In this document: positions 31,645 to 40,193 of the stretch, piece by piece
How positions within the stretch are numbered: position 1 is the first letter of the stretch
Layout of the letters: each line of letters begins with the position of its first letter
NCBI GenBank assembly: GCA_964586145.1
Contig: CAZPHH010000034.1
Coordinates: 1 to 45,091 of the forward strand
Source of the DNA: JAFGJQ01 sp964586145
Lineage (GTDB): Bacteria > Planctomycetota > Phycisphaerae > UBA1845
Reading direction: 5' to 3'
DNA: 45,091 nucleotides
Translations under genes and position numbers: made by a program
The notes under the pieces: generated by a model
Database searches by the model: none
The model's input: the letters and a program-made list of their open reading frames with translations, nothing else
What the model was told of the DNA's origin: nothing

Positions 31645-32544
31645 TCAGCGCGACGGCCGGTCGATCGGGGCGACGAAGCCGGACAAACCCGTGGAACGGA
31701 TCATGATCGCGTCGAAGACGCGGTCGGGCAACAGGCGGGCCAGGAGAGGCACCCAGCGGGCGATGGGCGTAACGGTGTATCGCGTTCGAGGCCGGCGGGA
31801 CTCCACGGCCCGTCGAATGGCGACGGCCACCTGGTCCGCCGTTCCGGCTCCGGGCTCCGGCCCCGAACGGCGCTGCCTCATCACCCGGTACCCCTCGGCA
31901 TACGGGGAATCTTCAGCCCGGGAGTCTGCGCCCACGGCCTTCTGAACGTTCTCGAGCACGTTGCGACGAAACTCCGTCTGGATGGGGCCGGGCTCGATCA
32001 GCACGACCTGGATGCCCCACCGCTTCACCTCCATGCGCAGGGCCGCAGAAGCCGCGTCCAACGCGTGCTTGGAGGCCGCATACGCCCCCATGAAGGGCAC
32101 CACCACGTGGGCCACCACGCTCGAAACATTTACAATCCGCCCCGACCCACGCTCGCGCATGCCCGGAAGCACCCGGCGGGTCACCTCGATCAGCCCGAAC
32201 AGGTTGACCTCGAACTGACGCCGCCACTGCTCCGGCGGAACATCCTCAAACGCCCCGGCCTGACCAAAGCCCGCGTTGTTGACCAGCACGTCAATCCGGC
32301 CCTGCTCGTCAAACACGCGGGCCACCGCAGCGTCGACGGTATGGGGGTGTTCCACGTCCAGCCGAGCGGCGTGGGCCCCAGGCCCTCGGCTCGCGGCCCA
32401 CTGGCGAAGCTCCTCCACGGATTCGGGGCGGCGTGCGGTGGCGTATACGACGTGGCCGCGGCGAACCAGGTCGTCGGCGGCGGCCCGCCCGATGCCGGTG
32501 CTGCAGCCGGTGACCAAGACAACTTTGGGAGCGGTCGGCTTCAT
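31645..32544 (-). CDS. SDR-family NAD(P)-dependent oxidoreductase
   Basis: The product has 299 residues. It shows the classical SDR order: VTGCSTGIG nucleotide loop near residue 12, RLDV, NNAG, NVSS with the catalytic Ser region, and YAASKHA with Tyr and Lys. The PGPIQTEF segment follows. Basic residues after the second strand (ARRPES) suggest NADPH. The C-terminal 60 residues end in a hydrophobic RWVPLLARLLPD stretch as in several membrane-associated SDRs. The substrate is unknown. It is last in a minus-strand run with three secreted or lipid-anchored proteins. Confidence 0.88.
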   Translation of the reverse strand: MKPTAPKVVLVTGCSTGIGRAAADDLVRRGHVVYATARRPESVEELRQWAASRGPGAHAARLDVEHPHTVDAAVARVFDEQGRIDVLVNNAGFGQAGAFEDVPPEQWRRQFEVNLFGLIEVTRRVLPGMRERGSGRIVNVSSVVAHVVVPFMGAYAASKHALDAASAALRMEVKRWGIQVVLIEPGPIQTEFRRNVLENVQKAVGADSRAEDSPYAEGYRVMRQRRSGPEPGAGTADQVAVAIRRAVESRRPRTRYTVTPIARWVPLLARLLPDRVFDAIMIRSTGLSGFVAPIDRPSR

Positions 32545-32659
32545 GATCGGGAGAAACCCCTCGCCATGCGGTGGATGGAAGGAACGCCGACCGCCGTGAC
32601 TCTCGGGGAACGGAACGCGACGCTCCGGAGACGATGTTCGGCGCCCACGGATCGAACGC

Positions 32660-32845
32660 CTATTCCGTGGGCTCGTCGGGCAGGAAGTCAAGCCCGCTGA
32701 ACAAGCCGCTGAGCAGAAACGACTTGGAGCCGTCCACCAAGGCGTCGCGAACGCGCATCTCACAGGTCCCGAAAAGCGTCCCACCGGACAGAAGAGCGGT
32801 CAGAAGCACCGTCCAGCGCCCAAGCCGCGAATGATGTGCCTTCAT
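32660..32845 (-). CDS. Tiny exported protein
   Basis: The product has 61 residues. A signal-like helix (WTVLLTALLSGGTLFG) is followed by TCEMRVRDALVDGSKSFLLSGLFSG. Small proteins with a GGTLFxTCExRxRDAxVxG pattern recur in planctomycete genomes, so I think it is a real gene although its function is unknown. The cysteine may carry a lipid, though the context is not a strict lipobox. GAGG lies 8 bp before the ATG. It is 64 bp after the upstream lipoprotein gene. Confidence 0.62.
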   Translation of the reverse strand: MKAHHSRLGRWTVLLTALLSGGTLFGTCEMRVRDALVDGSKSFLLSGLFSGLDFLPDEPTE

Positions 32846-32909
32846 GGCGAACCTCGCTGCTGCAGAAGCGACTCGTCCCCCTCGGTTCCGCGCCGAAACC
32901 GCGGGTGGA

Positions 32910-33569
32910 TCACGAACCCCCGCCTACCCGATTCAGCAGGGATCGAGCGTTGTTGAAAGTATCCGGGCCGGAGTACTCCGTCGGCTGGCTGGCGGCCGGG
33001 AGAACGTACGACTTCACGGCGATGTTGCCGGGCACCCCGTCCTGGCGGGCTGCCTGGAAGATCAACGTGTCTCCGCAGCCGTAATTCCCCGCCCGCGCAT
33101 CCAGCGGATTCACCCTGGCCGGAACGCCGAACCCGGCGATAATCTCGTCGGTCCCCGCGCTGACGCCGACATAAAGCCCCGGCTCGTCCTGCGGAAAGTT
33201 CAGGTTCTCACCGAGCCCGATCCGAATGGACCCACAATTGACGAGCAGACCCACCTCGTTGGTCAATCCGTTGGGGAATGTGTCCAGTTGATAGGTCTGG
33301 GTCTCCACCTGGGTCGTCTCCTCTTCCCCTTCCTGCGCAACGACAAACCGCTCCACCGTCACGATGAACTGAACGGGGTTGTCGGTCAGGTTCACCAGGC
33401 GGATCAGGTTGAAGCCGGACGATTGACCCGGCGCCAGCGGAAATACGCCGCCCTGCGTGTAGTTCACAAACGACCGGTTCAGGATGTAGGCATTCTCGCC
33501 GCACCCCGAAGTCCAGCCCGCAGAGGCCGCCAGAAGAACGACCGTCAAACACGCCCGTATTCGCAACAT
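32910..33569 (-). CDS. Lipoprotein of unknown function
   Basis: The product has 219 residues. The signal sequence ends TSGCG, making Cys23 the probable lipid anchor. The mature part is beta-rich, with short acidic and glutamine-rich stretches and a GDTLIFQAA segment. No catalytic motif is visible. The start at 33569 has AGGAG at 10 bp. It follows a second lipoprotein by 46 bp; the two share general design but not obvious sequence identity. Confidence 0.75.
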   Translation of the reverse strand: MLRIRACLTVVLLAASAGWTSGCGENAYILNRSFVNYTQGGVFPLAPGQSSGFNLIRLVNLTDNPVQFIVTVERFVVAQEGEEETTQVETQTYQLDTFPNGLTNEVGLLVNCGSIRIGLGENLNFPQDEPGLYVGVSAGTDEIIAGFGVPARVNPLDARAGNYGCGDTLIFQAARQDGVPGNIAVKSYVLPAASQPTEYSGPDTFNNARSLLNRVGGGS

Positions 33570-33615
33570 CGTCAGGTGCTCCTGCAACCTTGCGCATTCC
33601 GCATCGCCGCCGGGG

Positions 33616-34464
33616 TCAGCGGACCTGTGTCTTCACCGCAAACCGACCGGGGAACGCCGCTATGGCGGCCTCATTCTCCGTGAAGTACCCCGGAAACCCG
33701 CTCACAAATGACATTTGCAGCGTGCCTTCCAGCGAGTACAGGACGACCGACCCGCAGGTCAGATCGAGGATCGGCCCGGCGGCGTCACGGACGCCGATGT
33801 TCCGCAGGGTCACTGTGTCGCCCCGCGCGTCCACCTCGTCCAACTGCAGCACATAGAACTGCGGCGGATAGAGCTCTCGCAACCGGATCTCGATTCCCAC
33901 GTCCTGAATGTCCACCTGCTCGAACTCGCCCCAGAAGACGGGGATGTACACCTCAATCGCGTTGGGCGCCACCAACACGCTGACCACGTCACATTGGGTA
34001 ACCTGGTTGTTCAGCGAGGGCCGGTTCAGATCCGGCGGAATCACGGCCACCTCGGCCTCGCCCTCCACGACCGTGGCCGATTGACTGATCTGGGCCCCGT
34101 CCAGAAACTCCATGACGCGCGCGGAGCCATCCGAGAACTCAACATTCGCCTGAACCCGGACGCGCGGACGCAGGTTCGCGTCAGACACGTCCAGGCCCTG
34201 GGCGGCCATGTACTGCAGCAACGCCCCGTCAAACCGGGCATTGCTGACAAAGAAGATCGGCACGTGGCCCCGCGGGTTGTCCGCCGCCTGAACCTGGGAG
34301 GGTATCCGTTCCGCGGGAAGCATGACCTCCACAAACGCCGGGTTGAGGGCGTCGCAACCGGCCAAGGCCAGGCCCAGACCGACGAGAACGGCCGATCGGA
34401 CCCCCGCGCGAAGCGCCCGCCCTACGAACAGGAGGTGCCGAGGCAAAAATGGCTTCTGGAACAC
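33616..34464 (-). CDS. Lipoprotein of unknown function
   Basis: The product has 282 residues. A GTG start with AGAGG 6 bp upstream begins a positively charged leader of about 24 residues, a hydrophobic helix and the lipobox LALAGC (Cys37). The mature domain is beta-rich and has two cysteines (TQCDVV and LTCGSV) that could form a disulfide. No known motif is seen. It is first of the lipoprotein/SDR run and is transcribed away from nikR. Confidence 0.75.
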   Translation of the reverse strand: MFQKPFLPRHLLFVGRALRAGVRSAVLVGLGLALAGCDALNPAFVEVMLPAERIPSQVQAADNPRGHVPIFFVSNARFDGALLQYMAAQGLDVSDANLRPRVRVQANVEFSDGSARVMEFLDGAQISQSATVVEGEAEVAVIPPDLNRPSLNNQVTQCDVVSVLVAPNAIEVYIPVFWGEFEQVDIQDVGIEIRLRELYPPQFYVLQLDEVDARGDTVTLRNIGVRDAAGPILDLTCGSVVLYSLEGTLQMSFVSGFPGYFTENEAAIAAFPGRFAVKTQVR

Positions 34465-34550
34465 GTTCTACCTCTCGTCGTTGCGTTTACTGCACAGCCT
34501 GCCGCCCCGGACGACCCCGGAATGCAGGCAAGCCCCGGTCATTTCTGCTG

Positions 34551-34580
34551 TTAGTATCGACGATGGGCGTGGCCGGTCAA
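34551..34580 (-). promoter_or_regulatory. Candidate promoter of the lipoprotein gene run
   Basis: On the minus strand: TTGACC, 18 bp, TACTAA, giving a start near 34544 and a leader of about 80 bases. The TTGAC-N18-TAC arrangement is the same as in the candidate promoters of the PEP-CTERM, M14 and nikR genes. Confidence 0.35.
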
Positions 34581-34626
34581 GCCCCCCGCAGCAGTCCTGG
34601 AATCGGCCGTCCGCGTTGACGAGGTG

Positions 34627-34656
34627 TTGACGCCCCGCCCACGGCGTCAGTACGCT
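34627..34656 (+). promoter_or_regulatory. Candidate nikR promoter with overlapping operator
   Basis: TTGACG (34627-34632), 18 bp, TACGCT (34651-34656). Exactly between the boxes lies a perfect inverted repeat, TGACGCC-N8-GGCGTCA (34628-34634 and 34643-34649). A regulator bound there would block transcription. Autoregulation by NikR is the simplest reading, though the half-site does not resemble the E. coli operator. Confidence 0.4.
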
Positions 34657-34712
34657 CTCCATCGGCGGCCGGGCGCCGCCCCGGACGCCCGCCTCGACGG
34701 AAGGGAGTGCAG

Positions 34713-35132
34713 ATGCCGGAACTGGTGCGATTTGGCGTATCCATGGACGCCGAACTCCTGGCCGCGTTCGACGGGCTGATCGGGCGAAAAGGCTATGCCA
34801 ACCGCTCCGAGGCAATCCGCGACCTGGTCCGGGACCGCCTCGTCCAGACGGATTGGGACGAAGGCGAGGGTCCGGCCGCCGCGGCCCTGTGTCTCGTGTA
34901 TGATCACCATATACCGGAACTTAGCAGCAGGCTGACCCGAATCCAGCACGACTACGCCGACTCCATTGTCTCCACCCTCCACGTGCATCTGACACACCGG
35001 GACTGCCTGGAAGTCATCATCCTCAAGGGCAAGCCCAGGCAGTTGCAGGAGCTGGCGGACCGGCTCATCGCCACACGCGGCGTGAAGCACGGGCGTCTGG
35101 TCACGTCCACGACCGGACAGGGGCTCGCCTGA
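34713..35132 (+). CDS. nikR: Nickel-responsive regulator NikR
   Basis: The product has 139 residues. Residues 1-45 are a ribbon-helix-helix (LVRFGVSMDAELLAAFDGLI and RSEAIRDLVRD). Residues 57-135 are the ACT-like nickel domain. The four nickel ligands of the E. coli protein map to His79, His90, His92 and Cys98 (QHDYADSIVSTLHVHLTHRDC), so nickel sensing should be intact. It normally represses nickel uptake genes; no nickel transporter, hydrogenase or urease gene is in the window. AAGGGAG sets the start at 34713. Confidence 0.93.
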   Translation: MPELVRFGVSMDAELLAAFDGLIGRKGYANRSEAIRDLVRDRLVQTDWDEGEGPAAAALCLVYDHHIPELSSRLTRIQHDYADSIVSTLHVHLTHRDCLEVIILKGKPRQLQELADRLIATRGVKHGRLVTSTTGQGLA

Positions 35133-35456
35133 GTCCACGCCGGCCGGGCCGCGCAGCGGCACTGGACGCGGCGACAAGCCGGTCTCGCCCGGTCTGTCGC
35201 CCCCCTGGCGAAACCCAGTCCGCAGGCCGGGGCGCCAGGGGCGGCGGGACGCCCGCAGCCTCCCCGAGGCCCCAGGGCCCCGCCGGATTTTCCGTCGGCG
35301 CTTGTTTGGACGCGGGAATACGTGTAGTCTACAGACTTCGTACGCGGTGCCACACGGCGACCCTTGAACCAGGGCCGCGCCGGCAGAGAGATGGCGATCA
35401 TTCTCGAACGGGCACGCGTTTGGCGAGCACGCAAGAAGCTTATTGGGAAAGTGACC
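35133..35456. other. Region between nikR and the small HTH gene
   Basis: No gene. GC-rich self-complementary tracts occur at about 35220-35265. A possible promoter lies at 35302-35330 (TTGTTT, 17 bp, TAGTCT) and would give the next gene a leader of about 120 bases. An ATG at 35391 is in frame with that gene and could be an alternative start. Confidence 0.35.
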
Positions 35457-35810
35457 ATGGCAGCGAATCTGCGAAACAAGTCCGATTTTACCCAGACCTT
35501 GGCCGTTCATGCGGCGCTGCGGCAGGCGCTTCGGGGAAGCCTGTTCAAGCGCGACCCCAAGGTGCTCGGCGCGGCTCAGAAACTCGTCAAGATTCTGGAA
35601 GGCGAACGATCCACCTACGGCCGGCAACTCCGCATGATCCAACTCATGCAGAAGGGAGCCACGATCGAGCAGATGGGCAGGCAACTGCGCTGCTCCCGCC
35701 GCACGCTCTTCCGCTACCTGAACCACCTGGAGTCGGCGGGGATCGACATCACCCTGACCGGTAGCGAATACACGGTGTCCAAGGATCTGCTGAAGCTGCT
35801 GCGCTCCTAG
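35457..35810 (+). CDS. Small helix-turn-helix DNA-binding protein
   Basis: The product has 117 residues. Residues about 60-115 form a winged helix-turn-helix like the N-terminal domain of DeoR/YafY-type regulators (LMQKGATIEQMGRQLRCSRRTLFRYLNHLESAGI followed by a wing with EYTV). The first 55 residues are basic and helical. No sensor domain is present, so it is either a stand-alone DNA-binding protein or works with a partner. The start is uncertain (35391 or 35457). Confidence 0.68.
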   Translation: MAANLRNKSDFTQTLAVHAALRQALRGSLFKRDPKVLGAAQKLVKILEGERSTYGRQLRMIQLMQKGATIEQMGRQLRCSRRTLFRYLNHLESAGIDITLTGSEYTVSKDLLKLLRS

Positions 35811-35900
35811 TCGGGCGACGCACCACCCCGGTGTCAGACATGCGGTCCCGGCCCGCGGGGGTTCGTGGCCGCCGGGCGCGGCCTGCGCCGCTCCGCTGCT

Positions 35901-38489
35901 TCATCGCTTCTCGAACACGAGCGAATCCCCCCGTGTGTCCGCCGTGATCGCGTCACCGTCGTTGAACTCGCCGGACAGGATTCGCCGGGCCAGCGGGTTC
36001 TCCACGTACTGCTGAATCAGCCGCTTGAGCGGACGCGCGCCGTACACAGGGTCGTAGCCGTCGGTGGCCAGCTTGTCCACTGCCGCATCCGTCAGGCTCA
36101 GCACAATGTTCCGATCGGCCAGGCGGCAAACCAAGTGGCCGATCTGGATGCGGGCGATATCGCGCAGGTGTTCCGGACGCAGCCGGTGGAAGACGATGGT
36201 CTCATCCACCCGGTTCAGGAACTCCGGCCGGAACGCCCGCTTGAGCAGCTCATTGACTTTCGCCTCGATCTCGAACTCGGGCACGTTCTGGTCGGCCATC
36301 GCCTGGATGACGTCCGAACCGATGTTGCTGGTCATCACGATCAGCGTGTTCTTGAAGTCCACGACGCGGCCGTGTCCGTCCGTCAGGCGGCCGTCGTCCA
36401 GCACCTGCAGGAGCACGTTGAACACGTCGCGATGGGCCTTCTCGATCTCGTCGAACAGGATCACCGCGTACGGGCGGCGATGGATCGCCTCCGTCAGCAC
36501 GCCGCCTTCCTCGTAGCCCACGTAGCCGGGCGGGGCCCCGATGAGGCGCGCCACCGCGTGCTGCTCCATGAACTCGCTCATGTCGACGCGGACCAGGGCC
36601 TGCTCGGTATCGAACAGAAACTCGGCCAGGGCCTTGCACAGCTCGGTCTTCCCCACGCCGGTCGGCCCCAGGAAGATGAACGAGCCGATGGGACGGTTCG
36701 GATCGCCCAGCCCGGCACGGGCCCGGCGAACGGCGTCCGCCACCGCATGCACGGCGTCGTCCTGGCCCACCACGCGACGGCGTACGATGTCTTCCATGCG
36801 GACGAGCTTCTCGCGCTCGGCCTCCAACATGCGGGCGACGGGAATGCCCGTCCACTGGGAAACCACCTCGGCAACCTCTTCGGCCGTCACCTCCTCCCGC
36901 ACCAGGGCGTTGCCGCGGGACTGAATCTCGGCGAGTTTCCTCTCCAGCTCATCCACGCGGGCCTGAAGCTCGCGAATCTCGCCGTACTGGATCCGGGCGG
37001 CCCGCTCCAGGTCGCCGGCCCGCTGGGCGTTTTCCAGCTCGTTGCGCTTCGCCTCGATGTCCTGCTTGGCCTGCTTGATGGTCCGGATCATGCCGGACTC
37101 GTTCTCCCACTGGCCGGTGAGGGCGCGGTTCTTCTCGTTCAGGTCGGCGAGCTGCCGCTGGATGCGTTCGAGCTCCTCCATCGAGCCCTCGTCCTTCTCC
37201 CTCTTCAGGGCCTCCCGCTGAATCTCGAGCTGCATGATCTGCCGGCGAATCTCGTCCAGTTCCGACGGCAGGGAATCGTTCTCGATCCGCAACCGCGAAG
37301 CGGCCTCGTCGATCAGGTCGATCGCCTTGTCCGGAAGGAACCGGTCCGTGATGTACCGGCTTGACAGCGTGGCCGCCGCAACCAGCGCCGAGTCCTGAAT
37401 ACGCACACCGTGGTGCGCGTCATATCGCGGCTTGAGTCCGCGGAGGATGGAAATCGTGTCCTCCACCGACGGCTCCCCCACGTGGATCGGCTGGAACCGG
37501 CGTTCCAGGGCCGCGTCCTTCTCCACGTGCTTGCGGTACTCGTCCAGCGTGGTGGCCCCGATGCAGCGCAGCTCGCCCCGGGCGAGGGCCGGCTTGAGCA
37601 GGTTGCCCGCGTCAACGGCACCCTCCGCCCGGCCGGCACCGACCACGGTATGCAGCTCATCGATGAACAGGATCACTTGGCCGTCGCTCTGCACCACCTC
37701 GCGGACGACGGCCTTGAGCCGGTCCTCGAACTCGCCGCGGTACTTCGCCCCCGCGATCAGGGCGCCCATGTCCATAGCGACAAGTTTCTTGTCCTTCAAA
37801 ACGGCCGGCACGTCGCCTTCGAGAATGCGCAGGGCCAGCCCCTCCACGATGGCCGTCTTGCCCACGCCCGGCTCCCCGATGAGCACGGGGTTGTTTTTCG
37901 TTCGCCGGCTGAGCACCTGCATGCAGCGGCGGATTTCCTCGTCGCGCCCGATGACCGGGTCTATCTTGCCCTTGCGGGCCATCTCGACGAGGTTGACGCC
38001 GTATCGCTCGAGCGCCTGGTAGGTGGCCTCGGGATTGTCCGAGGTCACGCTCTGTCCGCCGCGCACCTCCTTCAACGCCGCGAGGATGAGCTTGGCGGAC
38101 ACACCGTTGACGCTCAGCAGTTCCTTGGCGGTCGAGTCCACCTCGCAGAGCGCCAGCAGCAGGTGCTCGGTGGAGACGTACTGGTCTTTCAGCCGGTCAG
38201 CCTGCTTGCGAGCGACCTCCAGCACCTGGTTGGCCCTCGGATCACCGCCCACCTGCCCGCCGGAAACCCGGGGCAGCCGACCCAGCTCGGACTCGGCCAT
38301 CTGCCGCAGCCGATCGACACGGATGCCCGCCTTCTCCAGGAGCGGACGGACCGCGCCGCCGTTCTCTTCGTGAAGCAGCGCATTGAGCACGTGCAGGGGC
38401 GTGAGGTACGCGTGGCCCGCCGCGGACGCCATCTGGTGACCACGGTTGAGGGCTTCCGCCGCCTTGATGGTGAACTGGTCATTCGTCAT
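35901..38489 (-). CDS. clpB: ATP-dependent chaperone ClpB
   Basis: The product has 862 residues, normal for ClpB. Order: Clp-N repeats (about 1-145), first AAA+ domain with GEPGVGKT near 204-211, a long middle coiled coil (about 400-520) rich in Glu, Lys, Arg and Gln, second AAA+ domain with GPTGVGKT near 606-613, and the C-terminal GARPLKR segment. The middle coiled coil and absence of a ClpP-binding loop distinguish ClpB from ClpA/ClpC. It disaggregates proteins together with DnaK after heat or other stress. The start is 27 bases inside the longest frame and the ribosome site is weak. Confidence 0.96.
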   Translation of the reverse strand: MTNDQFTIKAAEALNRGHQMASAAGHAYLTPLHVLNALLHEENGGAVRPLLEKAGIRVDRLRQMAESELGRLPRVSGGQVGGDPRANQVLEVARKQADRLKDQYVSTEHLLLALCEVDSTAKELLSVNGVSAKLILAALKEVRGGQSVTSDNPEATYQALERYGVNLVEMARKGKIDPVIGRDEEIRRCMQVLSRRTKNNPVLIGEPGVGKTAIVEGLALRILEGDVPAVLKDKKLVAMDMGALIAGAKYRGEFEDRLKAVVREVVQSDGQVILFIDELHTVVGAGRAEGAVDAGNLLKPALARGELRCIGATTLDEYRKHVEKDAALERRFQPIHVGEPSVEDTISILRGLKPRYDAHHGVRIQDSALVAAATLSSRYITDRFLPDKAIDLIDEAASRLRIENDSLPSELDEIRRQIMQLEIQREALKREKDEGSMEELERIQRQLADLNEKNRALTGQWENESGMIRTIKQAKQDIEAKRNELENAQRAGDLERAARIQYGEIRELQARVDELERKLAEIQSRGNALVREEVTAEEVAEVVSQWTGIPVARMLEAEREKLVRMEDIVRRRVVGQDDAVHAVADAVRRARAGLGDPNRPIGSFIFLGPTGVGKTELCKALAEFLFDTEQALVRVDMSEFMEQHAVARLIGAPPGYVGYEEGGVLTEAIHRRPYAVILFDEIEKAHRDVFNVLLQVLDDGRLTDGHGRVVDFKNTLIVMTSNIGSDVIQAMADQNVPEFEIEAKVNELLKRAFRPEFLNRVDETIVFHRLRPEHLRDIARIQIGHLVCRLADRNIVLSLTDAAVDKLATDGYDPVYGARPLKRLIQQYVENPLARRILSGEFNDGDAITADTRGDSLVFEKR

Positions 38490-38615
38490 GTCTGCACGCA
38501 CTCCGCCCGGACCCATCGGCCCGCACGGAACCCAGCAGCACGGCGCGTGCCGAGAGACAAATGCCGCAATCTCTTAATTTCCAGACAGTTACATCCTTCC
38601 CCACAATCCGGCGTG

Positions 38616-38630
38616 CTGTCAGATTGGCAG
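38616..38630 (-). promoter_or_regulatory. Imperfect dyad upstream of clpB
   Basis: On the minus strand CTGCCA-ATC-TGACAG, matching at 5 of 6 positions per arm, 127 bp before the clpB start. It is neither a CIRCE nor a HAIR element. It could be the binding site of a heat-shock regulator, but nothing else supports this. Confidence 0.25.
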
Positions 38631-38742
38631 AATCCCGGACCGGTGGCCGGCAGGCAAGACGTCCTGTCGAACGCCAAGTGCGAGCGAGCATTCCGCCGTC
38701 CTCACACGCGGCAACATCGATCCCAGGGGCGCGGTGGACAAG

Positions 38743-40167
38743 CTATGACGCGTTGGCGGCCTCGGGAATGGACGGATCGACGCCGTCGACGTCCAGGCCG
38801 TAACGCTTCATCTTCTTGTAGAGCGTGGTGCGGTTGATGTCCAAGGCCTCGGCCGTGGCCTGCCGGTTCCAGCCGTGGGCCCGCAGTGCAGACTCGATGA
38901 TCTGCTTCTCCGGCCCCTCCAACGCCAGCTTCAGTGGCATCGCGCGGTACTCGCCGGCTGGAACGGCGGGCGCGGTCATGGCCGTCTGTACCAGCTTGGG
39001 CGGCAGGTCGGCTCCGGTGATCATCCGGCCGCGGCTGAGCACCACGGCCCGCTCGACGACGTTCTCCAGTTCGCGCACGTTTCCGGGCCAGTTGTAGCGC
39101 TGCAGGTACTGCATCGCCTCCTCGCTCAGGCCCTGGATGTCCTTGCCGGACTTCGCGCAGAAATTCTTCAGAAACGCCTTGGCCAGCAGCGGGATGTCGC
39201 TGATCCGCTCGCACAGGTCCGGCAGCGTGATGGTCACCACGTTGATCCGGTAAAACAGGTCCTGCCGGAACCGGCCCTTTTCGACTTCTTCCTCCAGGTC
39301 GATGTTCGACGCCAGGATCACCCGCACATCCACCGTCTGCGTGGTGTTGCTGCCGACCGGCTCAAACTGACGCTCCTGCAGCACTCGCAGCAGCTTCACC
39401 TGCAGCGCCGGCGACGCCGACGAAATCTCATCCAAAAACAGCGTGCCGCCGTTGGCGGCCTTGAACTTGCCTTCCTTGTCCGTAACGGCGCCCGTGAACG
39501 CGCCCCGCACGTGGCCGAACAGCTCGCTCTCCAGCAGCGTTTCCGGAATGGCCCCGCAGCTCACCTCGACAAACGGCCCGTCGCGCCGGTCGCTGCGATG
39601 GTGGATCGCCCGGGCCACCATGGACTTGCCCGTGCCCGACTTGCCCTGGATCAGCACGGTGACGCTGGCGTCCGCCACTGCTTCGATCAGGTCGAACACT
39701 TTGAGCATGCGATGGTCGCTGCCGATGATGTTGTCCAGCCCGTAGCGGGCGTCCAACTGCTGGCGCAGATTGCGGTTCTCCCGGATCAGTGACCGCTGGT
39801 TCAGCGCCCGCTCCACCACCAGAAGAAACTCGTCGTCGTGGATAGGCTTCGTAAGGTAGTCGTAGGCCCCCATCTTGATCGCCTCCACGGCGCTGTCGAT
39901 GGTGCCGTAGCCGGTGATCATGATGGTGACCGTCTCCGCGTACCGCTGCTTCATCAGCCGCAGCAGCTCAAACCCGTCCGAGCCGGGCATGTTCACGTCG
40001 GTGATGACAATGTCGAACGGCTTGCGGCTCAGCAGCCCCTGGGCCTCATCGAACTTCCCCGCCCGATCCACGTGGTAGCCCTCTATGGACAGAAACTCGC
40101 TGAGCGAGTCCACGATAATCGGATCGTCATCCACAAGCAGGATCGTCGCCTTGGTCTTTTCGTTCAT
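38743..40167 (-). CDS. Sigma54-dependent response regulator (NtrC family)
   Basis: The product has 474 residues. Residues 1-120 are a receiver with the phospho-acceptor Asp57 in VITDVNMPG and the Thr and Lys of MITGYGT and YLTKP. Residues about 145-380 are the AAA+ domain: Walker A GKSGTGKS (175-182), the sigma54-contact loop GAFTGA (222-227) and Walker B GTLFLDEI. The C-terminus carries a Fis-type helix-turn-helix (NRQATAEALDINRTTLYKKM). It activates transcription by sigma54 RNA polymerase. The start has GGAG at 7 bp. It lies 26 bp after the histidine kinase, its obvious partner. Confidence 0.95.
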   Translation of the reverse strand: MNEKTKATILLVDDDPIIVDSLSEFLSIEGYHVDRAGKFDEAQGLLSRKPFDIVITDVNMPGSDGFELLRLMKQRYAETVTIMITGYGTIDSAVEAIKMGAYDYLTKPIHDDEFLLVVERALNQRSLIRENRNLRQQLDARYGLDNIIGSDHRMLKVFDLIEAVADASVTVLIQGKSGTGKSMVARAIHHRSDRRDGPFVEVSCGAIPETLLESELFGHVRGAFTGAVTDKEGKFKAANGGTLFLDEISSASPALQVKLLRVLQERQFEPVGSNTTQTVDVRVILASNIDLEEEVEKGRFRQDLFYRINVVTITLPDLCERISDIPLLAKAFLKNFCAKSGKDIQGLSEEAMQYLQRYNWPGNVRELENVVERAVVLSRGRMITGADLPPKLVQTAMTAPAVPAGEYRAMPLKLALEGPEKQIIESALRAHGWNRQATAEALDINRTTLYKKMKRYGLDVDGVDPSIPEAANAS

Positions 40168-40193
40168 CGGTCGCTCCGCAGCCCGGCGGGCCG

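Noticed and set aside
31115..31706. Short plus-strand open frames in the GA-motif region
   Set aside because: The peptides are mostly Arg-Glu runs produced by GAGAGA repeats, lack ribosome sites and ignore the hairpin structure, so RNA is the better reading.
35865..38837. Two long plus-strand open frames
   Set aside because: Both are complements of clpB and the start of its upstream region; clpB is unmistakable.
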